Made by a program: the position numbers and the translations under genes. A DNA stretch of 64,000 nucleotides from Prauserella alba (GTDB lineage: Bacteria > Actinomycetota > Actinomycetes > Mycobacteriales > Pseudonocardiaceae), in the NCBI RefSeq assembly GCF_024171735.1, contig NZ_JAMTCH010000004.1, positions 1,178,001 through 1,242,000 of the forward strand, written 5' to 3'. This document shows, in pieces, positions 7,613-17,734 of the stretch. Under the pieces are notes generated by a model. That model was not told where the DNA came from. It did no database searches and was given only the letters and a program-made list of their open reading frames with translations. Every line of letters starts with the position of its first letter. Position 1 is the first letter of the stretch.

Positions 7613-10141
7613 TTGACCGCCGAGGCATTGCCCGCTGAGCTGCGGCGCGCGATCATGCAGATCGCCAGGACGCCGCGCCTGCTGGTCGCTTGCGACTACG
7701 ACGGCACACTGGCGCCCATCACCGAGAAGCCCGACGAGGCCCGCCCGCTGGCCGAATCGGTCGGGGCGCTCCGGTCGCTGGCCGCCCTGCACGAGACCAC
7801 GACCGCCGTGATCTCCGGCCGTGCCCTGCGCGACCTCGCCACGCTGTCGCGCCTGCCCGCCGAGGTGCACCTGGTCGGCAGCCACGGCTCGGAGTTCGAC
7901 GTCGGCTTCGTGCACGACCTCGACGACGCGTCCCGCGCGCTGCGCGACAGCATCGAGGCCGAGCTCACGCGCATCGTCGACGGCGCAGCGGGAGCCGAGC
8001 TGGAGGTCAAGCCCGCGGGTGTCGCCGTGCACGTCCGCCGCGCATCACGACCGGACGCCGCCCACATCGTCGACGCCGTCCACAACGGACCCTGCACGTG
8101 GGACGGCGTGTCGGTGACCGACGGCAAAGAGGTCGTGGAGCTGTCGGTCGTGCAGACGAACAAGGGCAGTGCCCTCGGCACGCTGCGCCACCAGGTGGGA
8201 GCCACCGCAGCGCTGTTCATCGGCGACGACGTCACCGACGAGAAGGCGTTCGAACAGCTCACCGGCCCGGACCTGGGCATCAAGGTCGGGGCCGGCGACA
8301 CGCTCGCGCACCACCGGGTCGGCGACACCGAACAGGTCGCCACAATCCTGGCGTTCCTGCTCGAAGAACGCCGCAACTGGCTCTACGGCGAGCAGGCCGC
8401 CCCGATCGAACGACTGTCGATGCTGGCCTCGGCACGTTCGGTGGCGCTGCTGACGCCGGACGCGAAACTGACCTGGCTCGCCCACCCCGGCCCCGACTCG
8501 GCGGCCGTGTTCGCCGAGCTGCTCGGCGGCGAGGGCGCGGGCCACTTCACGATCGCCCCGCACCGCAACGGTCTTCCGCTCGGCCAGCGCTACCTGCCCG
8601 GCACGATGACCGTCGAGACACGCTGGTCGAGGCTGCTGGTCACGGACTACATGGAGCCCGAATCACCCGCGCACCGCACCGACATCGTGCGGGTGATCTC
8701 CGGTGAGGCCACTGCGGAGATCACCTTCGCGCCGCGGCCGGAGTTCGGCGGCGTGCCCGTGCGGCTGGTGGCCCACGAGGAGGGGCTGCAGGTACTCGGC
8801 ACCTCCGAGGCGTTCGTGCTGCGCTCACCGGGAGTCCGATGGGAGATCAGCAGCGACGGCCTGCACGACACGGCGACGGCACTCGTGCAGCCGCAACCCG
8901 GCGCACCCATCGTGCTGGAACTGCGCTGCGGCACCACCGATCTCGGACCCCACGAACTCCCCGAGATCGAACGCCGCGCCGAGGCGGGCCAGTACTGGAG
9001 CTCCTGGGCGGGCACGCTGAAGCTGCCCAGCGTGGAGTCCGAACTGGTCGCCCGGTCGGCGCTGACCCTGCGCGGGCTGATCCACGCCGACACCGGCGGC
9101 GTGATGGCCGCGGCCACGACGTCGCTTCCCGAGGAGATCGGCGGTGTCCGCAACTGGGACTACCGCTACTGCTGGATCCGCGACGGCGCCATGACCATGC
9201 GCGAACTGGTCACGCTCGGCACGCTCCACGAGGCCGAAGCGTTCCTCGGCTGGCTGCACGGCGTCCTGTCGACACTCGCGGGGCCGGAACGGCTGCACCC
9301 GCTGTACACACTCGCCGGCACACAGCTCGGCGCGGAGGCCGTGATCGACTCGCTGCCCGGCTACAAGGGCTCACGGCCGGTGCGGGTCGGCAACCTCGCC
9401 AACCACCAGGTGCAGCTCGACGTCTTCGGCCCCGTCGTCGAACTCGTCATGACGCTCGCCGAGGCACGCGGTGACCTGCGGGACGAGGACTGGCAGATGG
9501 TGCGGGCGATGGCCGAGGCCGTCAGCCGCCGGTGGGACGAGCCCGACCACGGCATCTGGGAGGAACGGCACGTGCCGCGGCACCGCGTGTACTCCCGCGT
9601 GATGTGCTGGCAGACGCTCAACCTGGCCATCCGCCTCGGCGAGGTGTACGGCCGCGAGATCCCGGCCGGCTGGCCGGACCTGCGCGACGAGATCGCCGCC
9701 GACGTGCTCGAGAACGGCTGGAACTCCGAGGTCAAGGCCTACACCACTGCCTACGACGGCACCGACCTCGACGCGGCGTCACTGTTCGTCGGCCTCGCAG
9801 GCCTGCTCGACCCGCAGGACGAGCGGTTCCAGCAGACGGTCACCGCGATCGAGGCCGAGCTGCGAAGCGGTGCGACCGTGTACCGCTACCACCGCGACGA
9901 CGGCCTGCCCGGCGGCGAAGGCGGCTTCCACCTGTGCGCCGCGTGGCTCATCGAGGCGTACCTGCTCACCGGGAGGCGCACCGAGGCCGAGGAGCTGTTC
10001 GACCAGCTCGTCGACGCCGCGGGCCCGACCGGACTGCTCCCGGAGCAGTACGACCCGGTCGCCGAGCGTTCGCTGGGCAACCATCCGCAGGCGTACTCCC
10101 ACATCGGGCTCATCCGCTGCGCGAGGCTGCTCTCCCGCTGA
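7613..10141 (+). CDS. otsB: Trehalose-6-phosphate phosphatase fused to a GH15 (trehalase/glucoamylase-type) hydrolase
   Basis: 842 residues with two enzymes. Residues ~1-245 are a HAD phosphatase of the OtsB type: nucleophile motif ACDYDGTLAPI, then VISGR, and acidic motif IGDDVTDEKAF. Residues ~260-842 are a glycoside hydrolase family 15 module: NWDYRYCWIRDGAM around the first catalytic region, FHLCAAWLIEAYL, and LLPEQYDP carrying the likely general base. GH15 members of this subtype in mycobacteria are trehalases, so one chain may both make and cleave trehalose; glucan specificity cannot be excluded. TTG 7613 is chosen from AAGGAGGA 4 bp upstream; GTG 7610 is too close. Ends before a strong hairpin. 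Confidence 0.88.
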   Translation: MTAEALPAELRRAIMQIARTPRLLVACDYDGTLAPITEKPDEARPLAESVGALRSLAALHETTTAVISGRALRDLATLSRLPAEVHLVGSHGSEFDVGFVHDLDDASRALRDSIEAELTRIVDGAAGAELEVKPAGVAVHVRRASRPDAAHIVDAVHNGPCTWDGVSVTDGKEVVELSVVQTNKGSALGTLRHQVGATAALFIGDDVTDEKAFEQLTGPDLGIKVGAGDTLAHHRVGDTEQVATILAFLLEERRNWLYGEQAAPIERLSMLASARSVALLTPDAKLTWLAHPGPDSAAVFAELLGGEGAGHFTIAPHRNGLPLGQRYLPGTMTVETRWSRLLVTDYMEPESPAHRTDIVRVISGEATAEITFAPRPEFGGVPVRLVAHEEGLQVLGTSEAFVLRSPGVRWEISSDGLHDTATALVQPQPGAPIVLELRCGTTDLGPHELPEIERRAEAGQYWSSWAGTLKLPSVESELVARSALTLRGLIHADTGGVMAAATTSLPEEIGGVRNWDYRYCWIRDGAMTMRELVTLGTLHEAEAFLGWLHGVLSTLAGPERLHPLYTLAGTQLGAEAVIDSLPGYKGSRPVRVGNLANHQVQLDVFGPVVELVMTLAEARGDLRDEDWQMVRAMAEAVSRRWDEPDHGIWEERHVPRHRVYSRVMCWQTLNLAIRLGEVYGREIPAGWPDLRDEIAADVLENGWNSEVKAYTTAYDGTDLDAASLFVGLAGLLDPQDERFQQTVTAIEAELRSGATVYRYHRDDGLPGGEGGFHLCAAWLIEAYLLTGRRTEAEELFDQLVDAAGPTGLLPEQYDPVAERSLGNHPQAYSHIGLIRCARLLSR

Positions 10142-10173
10142 ACCGCGGTCAGGACGACCGCCACTGCGAACCA

Positions 10174-10219
10174 CACCTTCTCCTGATTTGTGATTTGGAT
10201 CACAAATCAGGAGAAGGTG
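10174..10219. terminator. 21-bp perfect hairpin between convergent genes
   Basis: Two perfectly complementary 21-nt arms (10174-10194 and 10199-10219) flank a TTGG loop. The stem begins CACCTTCTCCTGATTTG. The arms are AT-richer than all surrounding DNA. It lies between the convergent otsB fusion and radA and probably works as a bidirectional terminator; no T-run follows on either strand. Confidence 0.75.
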
Positions 10220-10325
10220 CAGCATCACGTCCGACGTCGTCCGTCCCTTCCGCGTAGCCGGCCGGGGCGTACGTCGGGGGACGCCCCGGCCGGCGCCCTG
10301 CGCTCGCGCCGACGCGGGCGGCCGC

Positions 10326-11717
10326 TCAGCCGGGGACGTACTGGACCGCGTGTACGGCACTGGCCAGGTCGGCGACCTCCAGGGCCTTGATGCCCTCGGG
10401 CAGTGGACCGGGGTCCGGCGGCACGAGGGCATGCGTGAACCCCATGCGCGCCGCTTCGGTCAACCGCCTGCCGACGCCCGTCACACGCCGCACCTCACCG
10501 GCAAGGCCGACCTCCCCGATCGCGACCAGCTTCGGCGAAAGCGCCTGGTCGGTGAACGCCGAGGACACGGCGAGCGCAGCCGCGAGGTCCACGGCGGGTT
10601 CGGTCACCTTCATCCCGCCGACCGTGGCCACGTAGACGTCCTTGTCACCGAGCGCCGCGCCACCACGTTTCTCCAGCACGGCCAGCACCATGCTCACGCG
10701 GGAGGAGTCGAGTCCGCTGACCGCGCGCCGCGGCTGGTTCAGATAGGACTTGCCGACGAGCGCCTGCACCTCGGCCAGTAGAGGACGCTTGCCTTCCACC
10801 GTCACGGTCACCGCGGTCCCCGGCACCGCTTCGGCGTGCCGGTTGACGAACAGCCCCGACGGGTCGGGAACGCCCGCGATGCCGTCGTCGCGCAGTTCGA
10901 AGCACCCGATCTCGTCGGCCGCGCCGAACCGGTTCTTCACCCCGCGGACCATGCGCAACGTCGAATGCCGATCACCTTCGAAGTGCAGGACGGCGTCGAC
11001 GAGATGCTCCAGCACGCGCGGCCCCGCGACCGACCCCTCCTTGGTGACGTGCCCGACGAGCACCACGGGCAGTCCTCGCTCCTTGGCCAGCGCGACGAGC
11101 GCCGACGTGACCGCGCGGACCTGGGTGACCCCGCCGGGTGAGCTCTCGACCTGTGGCGACGACATGGTCTGGACCGAGTCGACGATCAGCAGTCCGGGTT
11201 TGACGTCGTCGACATGCCCCAGCAACGCGGACAGGTCGCTCTCCGCGGCGAGGAACATGGCGTCGTCGACGTTGCCGGTGCGCTCGGCACGCAGCCGCAC
11301 CTGCCCGGCGGATTCCTCGCCCGTGACGTACAGCGCCGCAGAGCCGCTCTCCGCTGCCCAGCGGTAGGCGACCTCGAGCAGCAGCGTCGACTTGCCGACC
11401 CCGGGCTCGCCCGCCAACAACACCACGACGCCGGGTACGAACCCGCCGCCCAGCACCCGGTCCAGCTCCGACACCCCGGTCGGGGTCGCCCGGGACGACT
11501 CGACGTCCACCTGCGCGATCGGCCGCGCCGGAGCACTGGGTGCACCCGCCGCCACACGCGCGACCTGCGGACGCGCGTCACCGCGCTCCTCGATCGTCCC
11601 CCACGCCTGGCATTCCGGGCACCGGCCGACCCACTTGGCGACCTCGTAGCCGCACTCGGCGCAGCGGTAGGTACTCGACGTCTTCTTGGCCACGCCGGGG
11701 ACGGTATCGGCCGCCAC
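10326..11717 (-). CDS. radA: DNA repair protein RadA (Sms)
   Basis: 463 residues. RadA is a RecA-like branch-migration helicase acting in recombination. An N-terminal C4 zinc finger (YRCAECGYEVAKWVGRCPEC) precedes Walker A GEPGVGKSTLL, the RadA-specific KNRFG motif (VKNRFGAADEIG) and a C-terminal Lon-like domain (ALAVSSAFTDQALSPKLVAIGEVGLAGEVRRV). The GTG at 11717 gives the longest frame; a second GTG at 11693 gives a start nearer the zinc finger and more like other RadA proteins. In M. tuberculosis the next gene is disA (diadenylate cyclase); here radA instead faces a convergent otsB and no disA is seen. Confidence 0.95.
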   Translation of the reverse strand: MAADTVPGVAKKTSSTYRCAECGYEVAKWVGRCPECQAWGTIEERGDARPQVARVAAGAPSAPARPIAQVDVESSRATPTGVSELDRVLGGGFVPGVVVLLAGEPGVGKSTLLLEVAYRWAAESGSAALYVTGEESAGQVRLRAERTGNVDDAMFLAAESDLSALLGHVDDVKPGLLIVDSVQTMSSPQVESSPGGVTQVRAVTSALVALAKERGLPVVLVGHVTKEGSVAGPRVLEHLVDAVLHFEGDRHSTLRMVRGVKNRFGAADEIGCFELRDDGIAGVPDPSGLFVNRHAEAVPGTAVTVTVEGKRPLLAEVQALVGKSYLNQPRRAVSGLDSSRVSMVLAVLEKRGGAALGDKDVYVATVGGMKVTEPAVDLAAALAVSSAFTDQALSPKLVAIGEVGLAGEVRRVTGVGRRLTEAARMGFTHALVPPDPGPLPEGIKALEVADLASAVHAVQYVPG

Positions 11718-11782
11718 CGACAGTCCGGCGCAGGCCGCTCGGCGTCACGGGCGTTCGGCGCCGTGACGGGAGGTGCGGTGGC

Positions 11783-12328
11783 TCAGTGGCCTCCGCCGCC
11801 GCGCTCCTCGTCGTGGGCGGGCGCGTCGTGCCGCGGCTCCTCCGGAACCTTCATGGGCAGCTTCACCTCGAGGGTGCCCGCGTCCCGGAAGGTCAGCGTG
11901 GCCGTGACGTCCTGGCCGGGCCGGAGCTCCCGCTTGAGCCCCTCGAGCGTGACCTGGCCGTCGAGCTGCGAGGCGTCGGGCTTGCCCGGGCCGACGGCGA
12001 GGGTGGTGTCGGCGGGCACCGACGTCTCGCCGGTGATCGCGACGTTCTCCGCGGCGTCGCTGGTCACCGACTGCAGTTCGTCGGCCTGCAGACCGGTGTT
12101 GATGACGCTCATGACGACCTCGGCGTCCGAGCCCTCCAGATACGCGGCGGGCTCGACGTTCGCGGGGAAGGCGAGCTCGGCGTTGCGCACCGCGATGTCG
12201 CCCACCTCGGACGAACCGCCGTTGACGCCCGCGACCTGGGTGTCCGTCTGCGTGATCTGGCCTGCGCCGCATCCCGCGACGAGGAGCGAGATACCTGCGA
12301 TGCCCGCACCGATCATGCGACGTTTCAC
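11783..12328 (-). CDS. lpqE: LpqE-like lipoprotein (PCu(A)C/DUF461 copper-chaperone-like)
   Basis: 181 residues beginning GTG 12328 behind AAGGAAGGA. The N-terminus is a lipoprotein signal (MKRRMIGAG...SLLVAGC) with lipobox V-A-G-C. The mature part resembles periplasmic copper chaperone-like domains (VVMSVINTG, LQSVTSDAAENVAI), but the Met/His copper ligands of true PCu(A)C proteins are not obvious. The tail is acidic and His/Gly-rich. Position between radA and carD matches Rv3584 (lpqE) in M. tuberculosis. Divergent from carD. Function in that family is not firmly known. Confidence 0.8.
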   Translation of the reverse strand: MKRRMIGAGIAGISLLVAGCGAGQITQTDTQVAGVNGGSSEVGDIAVRNAELAFPANVEPAAYLEGSDAEVVMSVINTGLQADELQSVTSDAAENVAITGETSVPADTTLAVGPGKPDASQLDGQVTLEGLKRELRPGQDVTATLTFRDAGTLEVKLPMKVPEEPRHDAPAHDEERGGGGH

Positions 12329-12689
12329 TGCTCGAGTCCTTCCTTGCGCCTGCAACGCGTCACCGTCCTCTCCCGGAAGAGGAGGCCGGTAGGCAGACTA
12401 TCCCGGCCGCCGCGGGCGGACAGCACCTGGTGGCGAGCACGACACTGTGTAGGGGCCGACACCCGTGACCGGGCACTTCGCCGGGAAACGGACGGCAAAA
12501 ATGTCCATAGTGGATTTCAAAACCGCGGGAAACGGATCCCGCCCACCTGCGTGAGTATGCGAATTCCGCCGTTGTCAAGCCCCGGTGACCGCCCGATTAG
12601 CCCACTGACCTGCGAGGACGAAGGCAGCCGCCTGGTTGGACACACGTCGGACGTGCTAAGCTGGATACAGCGAAAGGGGCAGAGGACAC
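12329..12689. other. Intergenic region between divergent lpqE and carD
   Basis: 361 bp without a convincing gene. It must hold promoters for both genes. The only recognisable element is a possible carD promoter near the right end, listed separately. A locally AT-richer patch lies around 12500-12560. Confidence 0.5.
12636..12662 (+). promoter_or_regulatory. Possible carD promoter
   Basis: TTGGAC at 12636-12641 and TAAGCT at 12657-12662 resemble -35 and -10 boxes with a short 15-bp spacer. The downstream edge is 27 bp before the carD ATG. Short spacers are tolerated at actinobacterial promoters that use CarD/RbpA, but this is a pattern match only. Confidence 0.35.
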
Positions 12690-13181
12690 ATGGTTTTTAA
12701 GGTCGGAGAGACCGTCGTCTACCCGCACCACGGTGCCGCACTCATCGAAGCGATCGAGACCCGTGTGATCAAGGGCGAGGAGAAGCAGTACCTCGTCCTC
12801 AAGGTCGCGCAGGGTGATCTGACCGTTCGCGTTCCCGCTGACAACGCCGAGATCGTCGGTGTTCGTGACGTCGTGGGCGAAGACGGCCTCAATCACGTTT
12901 TCGACGTGCTGCGTGCTCCCCACACCGACGAGCCGACCAACTGGTCGCGTCGGTACAAGGCCAACCTGGAGAAACTCGCCTCCGGCGATGTGAACAAGGT
13001 GGCCGAAGTGGTGCGCGACCTCTGGCGGCGTGAGAAGGACCGCGGCTTGTCCGCCGGTGAGAAGCGGATGCTGGCCAAGGCGCGGCAGATCCTCGTGAGC
13101 GAGCTGGCGCTCGCCGAAGGTACCGACGAAGGCAAGGCCGAGGTGCTGCTCGACGAGGTTCTCGAAACCGCAGTCGTCTAG
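12690..13181 (+). CDS. carD: CarD-family RNA polymerase-binding regulator
   Basis: 163 residues, nearly identical in layout to mycobacterial CarD. The N-terminal Tudor-like RNA polymerase-interacting domain (residues ~1-60: [18 protein letters not shown]) binds the RNAP beta subunit. A helical DNA-binding domain follows, with the conserved [17 protein letters not shown], whose tryptophan wedges into the upstream fork of the transcription bubble. CarD stabilises open complexes, notably at rRNA promoters. It is the first gene of a carD-ispD-ispF group; ispD begins within about 10 bp of the carD stop. Confidence 0.97.
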   Translation: MVFKVGETVVYPHHGAALIEAIETRVIKGEEKQYLVLKVAQGDLTVRVPADNAEIVGVRDVVGEDGLNHVFDVLRAPHTDEPTNWSRRYKANLEKLASGDVNKVAEVVRDLWRREKDRGLSAGEKRMLAKARQILVSELALAEGTDEGKAEVLLDEVLETAVV

Positions 13182-13190
13182 TTCCAGCGA

Positions 13191-13931
13191 TTGCACAAGG
13201 TCGCTCCAGGGATCGCACAAGGTAACAACACCCTGAACGTCATCGCGCTGGTTCCACTCGGGAACGGGGATGCTGCGCGCTCCGGCGTGTTGCTTCCCGT
13301 TCGCGGGGAACCGTTGTTGTCACATGCCGTGCACGGCCTGCTCGACTCCGGATGCGTGGACCGGATCGTCGTGGCGGGACCGGCACGGCATCGTGCTGCT
13401 TACCCCCCTCTGACCTGCCACGGTGACCGCGTCGTGCTCGTCACCGACGAGCCGGTGGCCGGCGACATCGCCCCGGCGAACGCGAACCACGGGGACGCGA
13501 CGCTGCGCTCGGCCCTGTCGGCCGCGGCGCCGGGCCCTGACGACGTCGTGCTTGTTCACGACGCCACCCGCGCGTTCGTCCCGGCATCGGTGATCGCCGC
13601 TGCCGTCGACACGGTCCGTGACGGAGTCGACGCGGCGGTTCCGGTCGAGCCCGTCGCGGACACGGTCAAGGTCGTCGACACCGAAGGCATCGTCCAGGGC
13701 ACTCGCGACCGGTCACTGCTCCGGCACGCGCAGGCGCCCGTCGCCGTCCGCGCCGACGTCCTCGCCGAGCTGCTCACCGGCGCCGCAGCCCCCACGGGAA
13801 CCGCGGAGCTCGTCGCCCGTCTCGACGGTCGCGCCCGCACCGTTCCCGGCGATCCGCACGGCATGTGCGTCCGCACGCCGTTCGACGTCGCCGTCATCGA
13901 AGCACTGCTGAGCACGGAGAACACCGCATGA
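13191..13931 (+). CDS. ispD: IspD-like protein (2-C-methyl-D-erythritol 4-phosphate cytidylyltransferase homologue), active site apparently degenerate
   Basis: Up to 246 residues. Position between carD and ispF and the pattern [31 protein letters not shown] identify an IspD homologue of the MEP isoprenoid pathway. However, the nucleotide-binding loop usually AAGxGxRxG...K is replaced by the shorter [17 protein letters not shown] is HAQAP, TDD is TGT, and the C-terminal catalytic lysine region reads MCVRTPFD. No single frameshift restores these motifs. Start is uncertain: TTG 13191 has no clear ribosome-binding site, and a non-canonical CTG at 13232 follows AAGG. It overlaps ispF by 4 bp (ATGA). 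Homology is secure; enzymatic activity is doubtful. Confidence 0.75.
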   Translation: MHKVAPGIAQGNNTLNVIALVPLGNGDAARSGVLLPVRGEPLLSHAVHGLLDSGCVDRIVVAGPARHRAAYPPLTCHGDRVVLVTDEPVAGDIAPANANHGDATLRSALSAAAPGPDDVVLVHDATRAFVPASVIAAAVDTVRDGVDAAVPVEPVADTVKVVDTEGIVQGTRDRSLLRHAQAPVAVRADVLAELLTGAAAPTGTAELVARLDGRARTVPGDPHGMCVRTPFDVAVIEALLSTENTA

Positions 13932-14395
13932 CCCGCATCGGCCAAGGCGTCGACGTCCACCCGATCGAGACCGGCAGGCCATGTTGGATGGCCGGGCTGC
14001 TCTGGCCCGACGACGACGGCTGTGCGGGTCATTCCGACGGCGACGTCGCCTCCCACGCACTGTGCGACGCACTGCTGTCCGCCGCGGGGCTCGGTGACCT
14101 GGGTGCCGTGTTCGGCACCGGCGACCCGCGCTGGTCGGGCGCCCACGGCCCGGAGCTGCTGGCCGAGGTGCGCCGCCGTGTCGAGACCGCCGGTTTCGGC
14201 ATCGGTAACGCCGTCGTGCAGGTCATCGGCAACCGCCCCCGAATCGGCATCCGCAGGGACGAGGCGCAGCAGGTGCTCTCCGACGCCGTGGGTGGCCCGG
14301 TCAGTGTCTCGGGCACCACCACCGACGGCCTCGGCCTCACCGGACGCGGCGAGGGCGTCGCCGCGATCGCCACGGCACTGCTGCTGCCCCGGTGA
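13928..14395 (+). CDS. ispF: 2-C-methyl-D-erythritol 2,4-cyclodiphosphate synthase
   Basis: 155 residues, normal family length. IspF cyclises CDP-methylerythritol phosphate to MEcPP with release of CMP. Metal ligands are present in GVDVHPIE (D and H) and in [13 protein letters not shown], and the C-terminal [14 protein letters not shown] contributes the substrate site. The start ATG overlaps the ispD stop (ATGA), implying translational coupling. Unlike its ispD neighbour the protein looks fully intact. Confidence 0.96.
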   Translation: MTRIGQGVDVHPIETGRPCWMAGLLWPDDDGCAGHSDGDVASHALCDALLSAAGLGDLGAVFGTGDPRWSGAHGPELLAEVRRRVETAGFGIGNAVVQVIGNRPRIGIRRDEAQQVLSDAVGGPVSVSGTTTDGLGLTGRGEGVAAIATALLLPR

Positions 14396-14506
14396 CCCGC
14401 TCGCCCGGTGACCACTGTCCCTGGGAATCCCTGGGATCACAGCCCCGGGGTCACGGGGACACCGCGGTGGCCACTGCCGTATCGCCGCACCGGTAGTGTC
14501 CTCCCC

Positions 14507-15193
14507 ATGGCGATCCAGACGGTGATGTTCGACTTCTCGGGGACGTTGTTCCGGCTGGAACACCGGCAGTCGTGGTTCGCCGGCCTCGTCGACGACGACG
14601 GGAAGCCGCTCGACGCCGACGAGCAGGCGGAGCTGCTGCGCCGGATGACCGCGCCCGTGACCCTCACCGTCGACCTCGACGACGAACACCGCGAGGCCTG
14701 GGAGCGCCGCGACCTGGATCCGGAGCTGCACCACAAGGCCTACCTGGAGATCCTCAGGCAGAGCGGCGTCCCCGGCACCGCGCAGGCCGAAACGCTGTAC
14801 CGGAGGCTCATCGACCCGGCCGAATGGACCCCGTACCCGGACACCGCAGCCGTGCTGAAGGAGCTCTCCGGCGCGGGCGTCAAGGTCGGGGTGCTCAGCA
14901 ACATCGCGTTCGACATCCGGCCCGCGTTCACGGCCAGGGGCATGGACGCCCACATCGACGAGTTCCTGCTGTCGTACGAGGTCGGACTCGTCAAACCCGA
15001 TCCGGACGTGTTCCGCACCCTCGTCGAACGCCTCGGCAGCCCCGCCGAAAGTACTCTCATGGTCGGCGACCACACCGCCGCCGACGGCGGAGCGCGCGAC
15101 ATCGGCTGCGAGTTCGCGCTGGTCGAGCCGCTGCCCACGGCCGAGCGACCCGACGGGCTACGGGCCGCCCTCCGCGAGCACGGCGTGCTGTAG
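14507..15193 (+). CDS. HAD-superfamily hydrolase
   Basis: 228 residues. HAD motifs in order: nucleophile MFDFSGTLF, motif [11 protein letters not shown], motif III lysine VKPDPDVF, and acidic motif [15 protein letters not shown]. The usual second aspartate of the DxD motif is serine (D-F-S), which disfavours a classical phosphatase and leaves dehalogenase-like or other chemistry open. Helical cap domain between motifs I and II. It starts 111 bp after ispF and ends 17 bp before cysS. Substrate unknown. Confidence 0.8.
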   Translation: MAIQTVMFDFSGTLFRLEHRQSWFAGLVDDDGKPLDADEQAELLRRMTAPVTLTVDLDDEHREAWERRDLDPELHHKAYLEILRQSGVPGTAQAETLYRRLIDPAEWTPYPDTAAVLKELSGAGVKVGVLSNIAFDIRPAFTARGMDAHIDEFLLSYEVGLVKPDPDVFRTLVERLGSPAESTLMVGDHTAADGGARDIGCEFALVEPLPTAERPDGLRAALREHGVL

Positions 15194-15210
15194 CCCGTAC
15201 CATTTCGGGC

Positions 15211-16593
<1,383 letters not shown>

Positions 16594-16597
16594 GGAC

Positions 16598-17566
16598 ATG
16601 GCCGGTAACTCCCGTCGCCGCGGCGCGGTCCGCAAAGAGGGCACCAAGAAGGGGCAGGTCGTCGGTTCCGGCGGCAACCGCCGCAAGGGGCTCGAAGGCA
16701 AGGGCCCGACGCCGAAGGGCGAGAACCGCCCCGGGCATCCGAAGCAGAAGAAGGCCGCTCAGCAGGCCAAACGCGAGGACAACCGCCAGCGCGCGCAAAA
16801 GAAGGCCGCCGACGGTCCCGAGGTCATCGCGGGCCGTAACCCGGTGGTCGAATCGCTGCGTACCGACGTTCCGGCGACCGCGCTGTACGTCGCGCTGAAC
16901 ATCGACGCCGACGACCGCGTCAAGGAAGCCGTGCAGCTGGCGGCCGACAAGGGGATCTCGATTCTCGAGGTGCCGCGGGACGAGCTGGACCGCAAGACCG
17001 GCGGTGCGGTGCACCAGGGCCTCGGCCTGCAGGTGCCGCCGTTCGAGTACGCGCACCCCGACGATCTGCTCGCCGCCGCGCGCAACTCGGGTGAACCACC
17101 GCTGATCGTCGCGCTCGACGGCGTGACCGATCCACGCAATCTCGGCGCCGTGATCCGCTCGGCCGCCGCCTTCGGCGCTCACGGCGTGCTGCTGCCGCAG
17201 CGGCGCAGCGCCGGCATGACGGCCGTCGCGTGGCGCACCAGCGCGGGCACGGCAGCCAAGCTGCCGGTGGCCGTGGCGACGAACCTGACCCGGCAGCTGC
17301 AGTCGTGGGCTTCCGAGGGCGTGATGGTCGCCGGACTGGACGCGGACGCCACACTCGACGTCGACGGTCTGGACGTCGCCACCGATCCGCTGGTGGTCGT
17401 CGTCGGCTCCGAGGGGCGTGGCCTGTCCCGCCTGGTGCGCGACAACTGCGACGTCACCGTGTCGATTCCGATGTCGCCGGAGGTCGAGTCGCTCAACGCG
17501 TCCGTGGCCGCGGCGGTACTGATGGCCGAGGTGGCCCGGCGCCGCCGGGCGGCCGGGCGGGTGTAA
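16598..17566 (+). CDS. rlmB: 23S rRNA (guanosine-2251-2'-O-)-methyltransferase RlmB/TrmH family
   Basis: 322 residues. The first ~75 are strongly basic (Lys/Arg/Gly-rich), typical of actinobacterial members, and probably contact RNA. Then comes the substrate-binding domain ([12 protein letters not shown]) and a SPOUT knot with motifs [29 protein letters not shown] and [24 protein letters not shown] enzymes use S-adenosylmethionine. The last codons and stop lie within the first copy of a 26-bp tandem repeat that continues into the intergenic space. Confidence 0.92.
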   Translation: MAGNSRRRGAVRKEGTKKGQVVGSGGNRRKGLEGKGPTPKGENRPGHPKQKKAAQQAKREDNRQRAQKKAADGPEVIAGRNPVVESLRTDVPATALYVALNIDADDRVKEAVQLAADKGISILEVPRDELDRKTGGAVHQGLGLQVPPFEYAHPDDLLAAARNSGEPPLIVALDGVTDPRNLGAVIRSAAAFGAHGVLLPQRRSAGMTAVAWRTSAGTAAKLPVAVATNLTRQLQSWASEGVMVAGLDADATLDVDGLDVATDPLVVVVGSEGRGLSRLVRDNCDVTVSIPMSPEVESLNASVAAAVLMAEVARRRRAAGRV

Positions 17567-17628
17567 GACACAGCGTGGCTGGGCGGGTGTAAGACACGGC
17601 GCGGCCGGGTGGGTGTGGCACCGCGGGC
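17551..17628. repeat. 26-bp tandem repeat spanning the rlmB stop codon
   Basis: Unit 1 (17551-17576) and unit 2 (17577-17602) are 26 bp each, with GGC(C/T)GGGCGGGTGTAAG in common, and a decayed third copy starts at 17603. Unit 1 includes the last rlmB codons and its TAA stop. The core GTGTAAGACAC is itself an inverted repeat. Confidence 0.75.
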
Positions 17629-17734
17629 GTTCCTCGGCAGATGTGAAGCACGCCGCGGCAAGGTGCCGGTATCGGCCGTGCGCGCCGTGTCACTGAGCTA
17701 GGGTCTCCTCGGATCAGCCGAGGGGGCCCGCCGG

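Noticed and set aside
6437-8032. 531-codon minus-strand open frame across otsA and the otsB fusion
   Set aside because: Fully antisense to two well-supported enzymes and without recognisable domains.
13191-13340. Frameshift as the reason for the odd IspD N-terminus
   Set aside because: Other frames in this stretch do not give the missing AAGxGxRxG...K loop, and later motifs (QTPQ, TDD, C-terminal Lys) are also altered, so a single indel does not explain it.
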